In this document: positions 1-5,614 of the stretch, piece by piece | Position numbering within the stretch: the first letter of the stretch is position 1 | Layout of the letters: every line of letters begins with the position of its first letter | Assembly: GCA_021845835.1 (NCBI GenBank) | Contig: JAJZVE010000078.1 | Coordinates: forward strand, 1 to 11,645 | Source of the DNA: Pseudomonadota bacterium | GTDB taxonomy: Bacteria > Pseudomonadota > Alphaproteobacteria > Acetobacterales > Acetobacteraceae | Direction: 5' to 3' | DNA: 11,645 nucleotides | The notes under the pieces: generated by a model | What the model was told of the DNA's origin: nothing | Databases searched by the model: none | Seen by the model: the letters and a program-made list of their open reading frames with translations, nothing else | Program-made: the position numbers and the translations under genes

Positions 1-414
1 CTCGGCAAATACGCCGACGGCATCACGTTCCAGCAGTACTGGGACCCACGGGTGACGTTCAAGGACCGCTTCTTCGGCGACGCAGGCAACTTCGCCGCGT
101 ACTACGCGAAGAACATCACGCGCCCGATCGCCTACCACTGCGCCGCCGGCGCCGCCTGCATCATCGCCTATGTCGAGGCGATGCAGGCGGCCAAGAGCGT
201 GCAGCCGGCAGCGGTGCGCGACGCGCTGGCGACGCTCGACATCCAGACGCTGTACGGCCGCGTCAGGTTCACCCCGCAGGGCGACGGCGATGCGGTCATC
301 ATGGGGCCGGGCGTCGGGCAGGTGCAGCACGGCGGCATGGAATTCGTCTATCCGCCGAACGGCAAGACCGCCGACATGATCTATCCGATGCCGCGCTGGG
401 ACCAGCGCGGCTGA
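1..414 (+). CDS. Branched-chain amino acid type ABC transporter substrate-binding protein, C-terminal fragment (5' end outside window)
   Basis: The open reading frame runs in from the left edge in frame 1 and stops with TGA at 412-414, so only about the last 137 residues are present. The fragment reads like the C-terminal part of type 1 periplasmic binding proteins of the LivK/AmiC class. It has an aromatic-rich stretch, then a helix with two Ala-rich segments and 'AYVEAMQAA', then a segment matching the family's usual ending (a helix covering the 'D-A-L' region, 'LYGRVRF' and 'GDAVIMGPGVGQVQ'), and a short tail naming pathway-typical 'YPMPRWDQRG'. Proteins of this class capture amino acids, amides or urea-like compounds in the periplasm and pass them to LivH/LivM. 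Eighteen bases separate it from livH, so it is probably the first gene of that operon. The actual ligand cannot be told from this fragment, and no signal peptide is visible because the N-terminus is missing. Confidence 0.85.
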   Translation, partial: LGKYADGITFQQYWDPRVTFKDRFFGDAGNFAAYYAKNITRPIAYHCAAGAACIIAYVEAMQAAKSVQPAAVRDALATLDIQTLYGRVRFTPQGDGDAVIMGPGVGQVQHGGMEFVYPPNGKTADMIYPMPRWDQRG

Positions 415-432
415 CGCAGGCCGGCCGCCGCA

Positions 433-1308
433 ATGCTGACGCTGCAGACGATCGCCGACGGCCTCGTGCTCGGCGGCCTTTACGCGCTGGCGGCGGTCGG
501 CTTCTCGCTCATCTTCGGCGTCATGTCGGTGGTCAATCTCAGCCACGGCGTACTGGTGCTGATCGGCGGCTATCTCGCGTGGTTCCTGTGGCAAAGTCTC
601 GGGCTCGACCCGGTGCTGGCGATCCCGCCGGTGATGGCCGTCATGTTCGGCCTCGGCTATCTCTACCAGCGCAGCCTCGTGCAGCTCGCGGTGGAGCGGG
701 CGTCGCTGCTTGCCTCGATGCTGGTCACGTTCGGCGTCGCGCTGATGCTGCGCAACCTGCTGGTGCTGACCTTCTCGCCCGACTTTAAAAGCATCGCGCC
801 GGCCTATGCCTTCGTGCATTTCCGGCTGGCCGGCGTGACCTTCGACCTGGTGCGCGTCGGCGCGCTGGCGGTGAGCCTGCTGCTGCTGTCGGCGCTGGCG
901 CTGGTGCTGCGCGCGACGCGGATCGGCCGCGTGATGCGCGCCACCGCGCAGCAGGATCTGGCGGCGCGGCTGTGCGGCGTCGATGTGCGGCACGTCTTCG
1001 CCCTCACCTTCGGCGTCTCTGCCGCGTTCGCCGGGGCATCGGGCGCGATCATCGGACTGGTGCTGCCGTTCTCGCCTGCCGATGAGGGTCTGTGGACGAT
1101 GAACGCCTTCGTGGTCGTCACCCTCGGCGGCGTCGGCAGTCCGGCCGGGGCGCTGGTCGGCGGCTTGCTGCTCGGCCTGATCAGCACCTTCGCCGCCCGC
1201 CTGATCGGGCCGGCGTTCCCGAACGCCATGATGTTCCTCGTCCTGGTTGCGATGCTGCTGATCCGCCCGGCGGGATTGCTCGGCAATGCGTGGCGGAGCC
1301 GCGCATGA
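433..1308 (+). CDS. livH: Branched-chain amino acid ABC transporter permease, LivH type
   Basis: This 291-residue, very hydrophobic protein has the usual LivH length. It is one of the two inner-membrane permeases that form the translocation path of HAAT-family importers. Family marks are the N-terminal 'GLVLGGLYALAAVGFSLIFG' segment (about 10-29), the 'VNLSHG' motif (34-39), the cytoplasmic coupling loop with 'R-x-T-x-I-G-R-x-M-R-A-T-A' (160-172) followed by 'LCGVDV', and the late 'TLGGVGSPAGALVGG' stretch (230-244). It ends in a cluster of positive residues. The ATG at 433 fits the family N-terminus, but the Shine-Dalgarno sequence is weak: only a GCAGG well upstream, close to the preceding stop. 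Its TGA overlaps the livM ATG as ATGA at 1305-1308, which suggests translational coupling. The real substrate is unknown, since this family also carries amides, urea and aromatic acids. Confidence 0.93.
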   Translation: MLTLQTIADGLVLGGLYALAAVGFSLIFGVMSVVNLSHGVLVLIGGYLAWFLWQSLGLDPVLAIPPVMAVMFGLGYLYQRSLVQLAVERASLLASMLVTFGVALMLRNLLVLTFSPDFKSIAPAYAFVHFRLAGVTFDLVRVGALAVSLLLLSALALVLRATRIGRVMRATAQQDLAARLCGVDVRHVFALTFGVSAAFAGASGAIIGLVLPFSPADEGLWTMNAFVVVTLGGVGSPAGALVGGLLLGLISTFAARLIGPAFPNAMMFLVLVAMLLIRPAGLLGNAWRSRA

Positions 1309-2282
1309 TCCGCGACGGCCTGCGCCAGCATTGGCTGTGGATCGCGGTAAGCGTCGCCGGCTTCGCGCTGCTCGCGGTCGCGCCCGCGTACCTTTCGCCG
1401 TTCCATGTGCGCGTCGGCGCGCTGTTCCTGTTTTCGGCGGGACTGTCGCTGGCCTGGACCATCCTGGGCGGCTTCGCCGGCTACTGGAGTTTTGGGCAAA
1501 CCGCGTTCATCGGCCTCGGTGGCTTCACCGCGGCGCTGCTGGAGCCGTCGCTGCGCCTGCATCCGGCGACGCTGTCGCTCGCCGTCGGCGCGGTCGCCGC
1601 CGCGGCGGCCTGCGCGGTGCTGGCGGGGCTGCTCGCCTGGCCGATCCTGCGCCTGCGCGGCATCTACTTCGCGGTCGCCATGCTCGGCGTCGCGCAGGTG
1701 CTCGCGGAACTGACCAGCAACGTCGATGCCATCAAGGGCGCGATGGGCATCGTGCTGCCGCGCGTGGCGCTGCACGGCGTCGCGCAGCATGTCCTCTATT
1801 ACCAACTGTTCCTCATGCTCGCCTTCGCGATCCTCGCCATCGCCTTCGCGATCAAGATCAGCCGGCTCGGCCAGGGCCTGATCAGTCTGCGCGAGGACGA
1901 GGACACGGCGCGCATGCTGGGCGTGCCGACGGAACGCTACAAGGCGGCGATGTTCGTGCTCAGCGCCACGCTCACTGGCCTGCTCGGCGCCGTCTATGCG
2001 CACAGCCTCGGCTACATCACGACCGACTCGGTCTATCGCACCGATTTCAGCCTGGACATGATCGTCTATTGCCTGCTCGGCGGCATCGGCACGCTGGTCG
2101 GGCCGATCATCGGCGCCGCCGTGATGACGGTGCTGACGCAGGTGGTGCTGGGGCAACTGCTCAGCATCCACATGCTGGTCACCGGCGCGCTGCTGGTGCT
2201 GCTGGTGCTGGTTGCGCCGCGCGGCATTGTCGGCCTGTTCTACCGACAGCGCCGCCCGCAGCCCGTCGCCGCCGAGACATGA
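1305..2282 (+). CDS. livM: Branched-chain amino acid ABC transporter permease, LivM type
   Basis: This is a 325-residue polytopic membrane protein, the second permease of the Liv-type importer and partner of LivH. The conserved 'GYWSFGQTAFIGLGGF' region (59-74) corresponds to the G-x-x-SLGHAAFFGIGAY signature of LivM. The coupling-loop motif 'LREDEDTARMLGV' (195-207) is where the ATPases dock, and 'CLLGGIGTLVGPIIGA' (256-271) is the typical C-terminal glycine-rich membrane segment. The frame is open from 1092, but translation from there would overlap livH by more than 200 bases and add a non-homologous Arg-rich leader. The ATG at 1305, overlapping the livH stop, is therefore the better start. 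The gene ends in another ATGA overlap with livG at 2279-2282. An unrelated long frame on the opposite strand is a GC-driven shadow. Confidence 0.93.
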   Translation: MIRDGLRQHWLWIAVSVAGFALLAVAPAYLSPFHVRVGALFLFSAGLSLAWTILGGFAGYWSFGQTAFIGLGGFTAALLEPSLRLHPATLSLAVGAVAAAAACAVLAGLLAWPILRLRGIYFAVAMLGVAQVLAELTSNVDAIKGAMGIVLPRVALHGVAQHVLYYQLFLMLAFAILAIAFAIKISRLGQGLISLREDEDTARMLGVPTERYKAAMFVLSATLTGLLGAVYAHSLGYITTDSVYRTDFSLDMIVYCLLGGIGTLVGPIIGAAVMTVLTQVVLGQLLSIHMLVTGALLVLLVLVAPRGIVGLFYRQRRPQPVAAET

Positions 2283-3004
2283 CCGCGATCCTCGAAGTCG
2301 AGCATGTCAGCCGGCATTTCCGCGGCCTGGTCGCGATCGGCGACGTGTCGCTGGCCGTGCCGCAGGGCAGCATCTGCAGCCTGATCGGCCCCAACGGCGC
2401 CGGCAAATCGACGCTGTTCAATCTCGTCAGCGGCTTCCTGCCGCCCAGCGCCGGCACCATGCGGTTCCGCGGCGAGCGCATCGACGGGCTGGGATCGGTG
2501 CGCATCGCGCAGCGCGGCATTGCGCGCGCGTTCCAGATCGCGCGCCCCTTCCCCAGCCTGACGGTGGCCGAGAACGTGCGCGTCGGCGCGCTGTTCGGCC
2601 GCGCCGGGCCGCGCGACGTGGCCGGCACCATGCGCGACGCGCTCGCACTGGCCGGCCTCGCCGACCGCGCCGGGCAGTTGGCCGCCGGCCTCACGGTCGG
2701 GCTGCTGCGCCGCCTGGAACTGGCGCGCGCCGTCGCCGCCCGGCCGCTGCTGCTGCTGGCCGACGAGCCGTGCGCCGGCCTCAACCACACCGAGACCGAG
2801 GAGATCGTCGATCTGCTGCGCGAAATCCGCACCCGCGGCGTCACCGTGCTGCTGGTGGAGCACGACATGGCGGCGGTCATGCGCATCTCCGACCGCATCT
2901 TCGTGCTCGACGCCGGCAGCAAGATCGCCGAGGGCGCGCCGGAGGCGGTGGCGCAGGACGCGCGCGTGATCGCCGCCTATCTCGGCACGCCGGAGCCGGC
3001 GTAG
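2279..3004 (+). CDS. livG: Branched-chain amino acid ABC transporter ATP-binding protein, LivG type
   Basis: This cytoplasmic ATPase subunit has 241 residues, close to the usual LivG length of about 250. Walker A is 'GPNGAGKST' (37-45), the Q-loop glutamine is Q86 in 'ARAFQIARPF', Walker B is 'LLLLADEP' (157-164) with catalytic E163, and the switch histidine is H195 in 'LLVEHDM'. The signature segment around 138-150 reads 'LTVGLLRRLELAR', so the textbook LSGGQ is strongly altered. LivG proteins often carry variants here, so this probably does not mean loss of function. 'FPSLTVAENV' and the 'EPCAGLNHTETEE' D-loop region also match the family. The ATG at 2279 overlaps the livM stop, and the in-frame extension back to 1286 is rejected. 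LivG normally pairs with LivF, which here is encoded on the opposite strand just downstream. Confidence 0.93.
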   Translation: MTAILEVEHVSRHFRGLVAIGDVSLAVPQGSICSLIGPNGAGKSTLFNLVSGFLPPSAGTMRFRGERIDGLGSVRIAQRGIARAFQIARPFPSLTVAENVRVGALFGRAGPRDVAGTMRDALALAGLADRAGQLAAGLTVGLLRRLELARAVAARPLLLLADEPCAGLNHTETEEIVDLLREIRTRGVTVLLVEHDMAAVMRISDRIFVLDAGSKIAEGAPEAVAQDARVIAAYLGTPEPA

Positions 3005-3020
3005 GCGGACGCGGCCGGCG

Positions 3021-3743
3021 CTACAACCCCAGGAAGGCGCGCTGCACGAATTCGTTGCCGAGCAGTTCGGCGCTCGGCCCGTCCAGCACGATGCGGCCCT
3101 TCTCCATGACGTAGCCGCGCCCGGTGATGCGCAAGGCCTGATGCAGGTTCTGCTCCACCAGCACGATGGCGACGCCGGAGGCGGCGATGCGCGCGACGAT
3201 GCGGAACAGGTCCTGCACCAGCAGCGGCGCGAGGCCGAGGGAGGGTTCGTCCAGGATCATCAGCCGCGGCCGGCTCATCATGCCGCGCGCGATCGCCAGC
3301 ATCTGCTGCTCGCCCCCCGACATCGAGCCGGCGATCTGGGCACGACGCTCGCGCAGCCGCGGAAAAATCGCAAACACCTGTTCCAGCGTCACCGCGGCTT
3401 CGTCCGCGGGGCGCGTCAGCGCTCCCATGCGCAGGTTGTCGAGGACGTGCATCTGCGGGAACACCAGCCGTCCCTCCGGCACCAGCGTGATCCCGCGCCG
3501 CACCACGACATGGCTCGGCCGGCCGTGCAGCGGTTCGCCGTCGAGGCGGATCTGCCCGGATTGCGGCCGCAGCGCGCCGGCGATCGCCTTCACGGTCGTG
3601 GTCTTGCCGGCGCCGTTGCTGCCCAGCAGCGCCACCACCTCGCCGCGCCCGACCTGGAACGAGACGCCGCGCACCACGGCGGCGCCATGATAGGCGCAGA
3701 CCAGATCGGTCACTTCCAGCAGCGGCGCGGCGGTGGCGGGCAT
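3021..3743 (-). CDS. livF: Branched-chain amino acid ABC transporter ATP-binding protein, LivF type, inverted relative to livHMG
   Basis: This 240-residue ATPase matches LivF in length and order of motifs: Walker A 'GSNGAGKTT' (41-49), 'LVPEGRLVFPQMHVLDNL' (87-104, a LivF hallmark), signature 'MSGGEQQMLAIAR' (141-153), Walker B 'LMILDEP' (161-167) and 'LVEQN' (195-199). The last motif has Q in place of the switch histidine, which is normal for LivF. The frame stays open upstream to 3935, but that N-terminal extension is Arg/Gly-rich, lacks family similarity and would overlap the PilZ gene. The ATG at 3743, giving 'MPATAAPLLEVTDLV', is chosen. A weak GGAG lies about 11 bases before it. The gene converges with livG across 16 bp, so it cannot share the livHMG transcript. 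It must be read from its own promoter in 3744-3891 or from the PilZ gene promoter. Together with LivG it would form the heterodimeric motor. Confidence 0.93.
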   Translation of the reverse strand: MPATAAPLLEVTDLVCAYHGAAVVRGVSFQVGRGEVVALLGSNGAGKTTTVKAIAGALRPQSGQIRLDGEPLHGRPSHVVVRRGITLVPEGRLVFPQMHVLDNLRMGALTRPADEAAVTLEQVFAIFPRLRERRAQIAGSMSGGEQQMLAIARGMMSRPRLMILDEPSLGLAPLLVQDLFRIVARIAASGVAIVLVEQNLHQALRITGRGYVMEKGRIVLDGPSAELLGNEFVQRAFLGL

Positions 3744-3782
3744 GCGCGGTCCGGCTCCGGCCAGGAGGGCGCGCGCAGCGTA

Positions 3783-3822
3783 TCGGGCATCGGGCCGCGT
3801 ACCAACTCCTCGCGATGCCCGA
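3783..3822. repeat. 10-bp perfect inverted repeat upstream of livF
   Basis: The arms TCGGGCATCG (3783-3792) and CGATGCCCGA (3813-3822) are exact reverse complements separated by 20 bases. The element lies 40-79 bases before the livF start and about 70 bases after the PilZ gene stop. No T-run follows it on either strand, so it does not look like a classical intrinsic terminator. It could be an operator for livF, a 3' end element of the PilZ gene, or chance in GC-rich DNA. A related GCGGGCATGG occurs a few bases further on, at 3830-3839. Confidence 0.45.
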
Positions 3823-3891
3823 CCGTCACGCGGGCATGGCCACCCGCTTGCCGGACCGCCCCGGTTCAGCCGCCCGGCGGAATGCGGCCTC

Positions 3892-4398
3892 TCAGCCGAT
3901 CGGCTTCGCGCGCGCCAGGACCGCCTTTTCCGCATGCGGCTTCAGCGCCTCCAGCAGAAGGTCATACGCCAGTTCGGCCGACTGGGCGGCGCGGCGCAAT
4001 GCCTCGTCGCCGAAATAGCGCTCCTCCTGCAAAATGCGGCTGCACGTGGTCAGGCCGGCGGCCCGGATGGCGTCGAGCGCCTCCAGGGCGCGCCGGCTGT
4101 GTCCCTCGTTGCCGCTGGCCAATGGCGGCCCCGCGAATTCGAGGCCGACTTCGGTTCCGCGGGACCAGCGCCGGCAGGCAGGGTAGGTGGCGCCGTCACG
4201 GATCCGCAGGATCACCGATTCCGGGACGATGAGCGGAATGTTGAACTTGACCCGTGCGCCGTGCGGCGAGATGTCCAGCACCATGCAGTCATAGGTGACG
4301 TTGCCGACGATGACCTGCCCCCCCTTGAGCACGCGGGTCCGCGGCGTGCGTCGCTGCTCCCGCCTGGGGAGGCTCTCGTCGGGCATATCATTGGACAC
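3892..4398 (-). CDS. PilZ-domain protein (probable cyclic-di-GMP binding)
   Basis: This soluble protein has 168 residues, 'GTG'-started at 4398, with an alternative in-frame ATG at 4386 that removes four residues. The N-terminal 90 residues look like a PilZ domain. An Arg-rich RxxxR-type segment, 'RREQRRTPRTR' (12-22), is followed by 'LDISPHGARV' (41-50), which gives the D-x-S-x-x-G half of the c-di-GMP site, and by 'GTEVGLEF' (81-88), which closes the barrel. Residues about 100-160 are Ala/Leu/Glu-rich and probably helical, with no family that I recognise. PilZ proteins bind c-di-GMP and act on motility, polysaccharide export or transcription, but nothing here shows the target. No signal peptide or membrane segment is visible. 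It is transcribed away from the SorC regulator and towards livF, 148 bp upstream of it. Neither candidate start has a good Shine-Dalgarno sequence. Confidence 0.8.
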   Translation of the reverse strand: MSNDMPDESLPRREQRRTPRTRVLKGGQVIVGNVTYDCMVLDISPHGARVKFNIPLIVPESVILRIRDGATYPACRRWSRGTEVGLEFAGPPLASGNEGHSRRALEALDAIRAAGLTTCSRILQEERYFGDEALRRAAQSAELAYDLLLEALKPHAEKAVLARAKPIG

Positions 4399-4406
4399 AA
4401 TGCACC

Positions 4407-4412
4407 ATTATG
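4407..4412 (-). promoter_or_regulatory. Possible -10 element of the PilZ gene (CATAAT)
   Basis: Read on the minus strand, CATAAT at 4412-4407 matches TATAAT at five of six positions. It ends 8 bases before the GTG at 4398. A -35 at 17 bp spacing would be TGATCA, only three of six matches. If this is the real -10, transcription would begin at about 4400, almost on the GTG, giving a leaderless or near-leaderless message. This would also explain the missing Shine-Dalgarno sequence. It is a weak prediction. Confidence 0.3.
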
Positions 4413-4552
4413 CGCCGGAAACTTCCCGATGATCAGCCGTCCGGCCATCAAAAGCCCAGATTAGCCGCAGGTCGGGGGGGCCGCAACGGCGGCATCCGTC
4501 GGCAGTCCCGCCGGAGCGCACGGCCAATCCGGGGCGGCGACGAAGCGCCGGC

Positions 4553-4583
4553 TTGACAGCGACGCCCATCCTTGAAATATTTT
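4553..4583 (+). promoter_or_regulatory. Sigma70-like promoter for the regulator and uptake operon
   Basis: A perfect TTGACA -35 lies at 4553-4558. With 17 bp spacing the -10 is AATATT (4576-4581, four of six matches). The alternative TATTTT (4578-4583) also has four matches, with a 19 bp spacer. Transcription would start at about 4588-4592, giving a leader of roughly 30 bases with a Shine-Dalgarno before the ATG at 4621. The -10 and start site fall inside the dyad at 4574-4604. Confidence 0.6.
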
Positions 4584-4604
4584 CCACCGTCAGGAAAAAA
4601 TTTC
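4574..4604. promoter_or_regulatory. Imperfect 12-bp dyad, probable operator of the SorC-family regulator
   Basis: Left arm GAAATATTTTCC (4574-4585) and right arm GGAAAAAATTTC (4593-4604) are reverse complements at 11 of 12 positions, with a 7-bp spacer (4586-4592). The element is strikingly AT-rich in a GC-rich window. It covers the predicted -10 and transcription start and lies 16 bases before the regulator start codon. SorC/DeoR-class regulators commonly bind AT-rich palindromes next to their own operon. Autoregulation through this site, with control of the downstream uptake genes, is inferred. I saw no second copy in the window. Confidence 0.65.
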
Positions 4605-4611
4605 ACCGCGT

Positions 4612-4619
4612 AGGTGGGG
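4612..4619 (+). promoter_or_regulatory. Ribosome binding site of the SorC-family regulator
   Basis: AGGTGGGG lies at 4612-4619, with its AGG six bases before the ATG at 4621. It supports that start codon and therefore the placement of the dyad in the non-coding leader and promoter. Confidence 0.6.
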
Positions 4620-4620
4620 C

Positions 4621-5589
4621 ATGGAGGGAGCGGTCCAGCCGCCAGGCCTGCAGGGCGAAGAAGATACCGCGCTGGCGACCCGGGCGGCGTGGCTCTATTA
4701 CGCCGGCGGTCTCACGCAGTCGGAGGTCGCGGATCGGCTCGGCCTGGCGCTGGCGAAGGCGCATCGACTGATCGCGCGCGCAACCAAGGCCGGGCTGGTA
4801 CGGGTGTTCGTCGAAGGCCCGATCGGCGGCTGCATCGCTTTGGAGGAGACCCTCGCCGCCCGCTACGGGCTGGCGACGTGCCGCGTCGTGCCGCCGCTCG
4901 ACGAAGCGGGCCTGCCGCTGCGGGCGCTGGGGACGGCCGCGGCCTCGGTGCTGCGCGAGGCGCTGGAGCGCGGACGGCATCGCGTCATCGGCCTCGGCCA
5001 CGGCCGCACCCTGGCCGCCGCCGTGGACGTGCTGCCGCGGATCCCGGCGCCCTCGGTGCGCCTGGTCTCGCTGCTCGGCGGCCTGCCGCGGCGCATCAGT
5101 TCCGGTCCGTTCGACGTGATCCACCGCGCCGCCGAGAAGACCGGCGCAGAGGCGTTCCTGCTGCCCGTGCCGATGATCGCCAATTCGCCGACCGATGCCG
5201 ACGTATTGCGCCGCCAGCGCGGCGTTGCCGAAACGCTGGCGCTGGCGGCGGAGGCGACGCTGGTGTTCGCCGGCATCGGCGCGGTCGGCGAGGCGGCGTT
5301 CCTGCCGATGGCCGGCATGCTGGAGGCGGGGGAAGTGCGCGCGCTGCGCGCCGCCGGCGCCGCCGGCGAGATGCTCGGCCGCTACTTCGCCGCCGACGGC
5401 ACGCTGATCGCGACCGACCTGCACGACCGCGTCATCGCCACCCACCCGAGCGCACTGCGCGGCGTGGTGGCGGTGGCCGGCGGCGCGGAGAAGACCAGCG
5501 CCATCCAGGCCGTGCTGTCCAGCCGCATCCTGGCCGGCCTGATCACCGACGAGCTGACGGCGCGCCGGCTCGCCGCCGAACCCGCATGA
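4621..5589 (+). CDS. SorC-family (sugar-binding) transcriptional regulator
   Basis: This 322-residue protein has the usual SorC/DeoR-B. subtilis-type length and layout. An N-terminal helix-turn-helix, 'LTQSEVADRLGLALAKAHRLI' (31-51), recognises DNA. A sugar-phosphate-binding domain from about 68 onward has the family marks 'VIGLGHGRTLAAA' (122-134), 'FAGIGAVGEAAFL' (216-228), 'GEMLGRYFAADG' (249-260) and the C-terminal 'AGGAEKTSAI' (287-296) to 'LITDELTARRL' (307-317). Members bind phosphorylated sugars or polyols and control transport and catabolic operons; EryD of the Brucella erythritol operon is one. A good AGGTGGGG site supports the ATG at 4621. Only 25 bp separate it from the binding protein gene, so it is probably the first gene of the uptake operon and controls itself through the dyad at 4574-4604. 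The inducer is not evident. Confidence 0.9.
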   Translation: MEGAVQPPGLQGEEDTALATRAAWLYYAGGLTQSEVADRLGLALAKAHRLIARATKAGLVRVFVEGPIGGCIALEETLAARYGLATCRVVPPLDEAGLPLRALGTAAASVLREALERGRHRVIGLGHGRTLAAAVDVLPRIPAPSVRLVSLLGGLPRRISSGPFDVIHRAAEKTGAEAFLLPVPMIANSPTDADVLRRQRGVAETLALAAEATLVFAGIGAVGEAAFLPMAGMLEAGEVRALRAAGAAGEMLGRYFAADGTLIATDLHDRVIATHPSALRGVVAVAGGAEKTSAIQAVLSSRILAGLITDELTARRLAAEPA

Positions 5590-5599
5590 CGCGCGAGAC

Positions 5600-5606
5600 A
5601 AGGGAG
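5600..5606 (+). promoter_or_regulatory. Ribosome binding site deciding the GTG start of the solute-binding protein
   Basis: AAGGGAG at 5600-5606 lies eight bases before the GTG at 5615. The first downstream in-frame ATG is deep in the mature protein, so this site and the Tat signal that follows fix the unusual start. Confidence 0.65.
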
Positions 5607-5614
5607 AGACACCA

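Larger units (their letters stand above)
4399..4620. other. Divergent intergenic control region between the PilZ gene and the SorC regulator
   Basis: This 222-bp non-coding stretch separates two divergently transcribed genes. Its left third holds the possible PilZ-gene -10. The centre (about 4470-4550) is GC-rich, with a run of seven G at 4474-4480, and I see no clear signal there. Its right end turns abruptly AT-rich (4571-4604) and holds the regulator promoter and dyad annotated separately. Short open frames across it look like chance. Confidence 0.75.

Noticed and set aside
804..2171. Long 455-codon open frame on the minus strand opposite livH/livM
   Set aside because: It is rich in Arg, Gln, His and Ala with no recognisable domain, and it lies opposite two clear membrane protein genes. 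Such frames arise from high third-position GC.
3005..3020. Bidirectional terminator between livG and livF
   Set aside because: The 16-bp gap is GC-rich with only a short GGCC/CCGG palindrome and no T-run on either strand.
3744..3935. 64-residue N-terminal extension of LivF
   Set aside because: It is Arg/Gly-rich, unlike LivF N-termini, and overlaps the PilZ coding region. The ATG at 3743 gives a family-length protein.
3141..4232. Plus-strand 363-codon open frame through livF and the PilZ gene
   Set aside because: The minus strand carries all ABC and PilZ motifs. The plus frame is Arg/His/Gln-rich shadow sequence.
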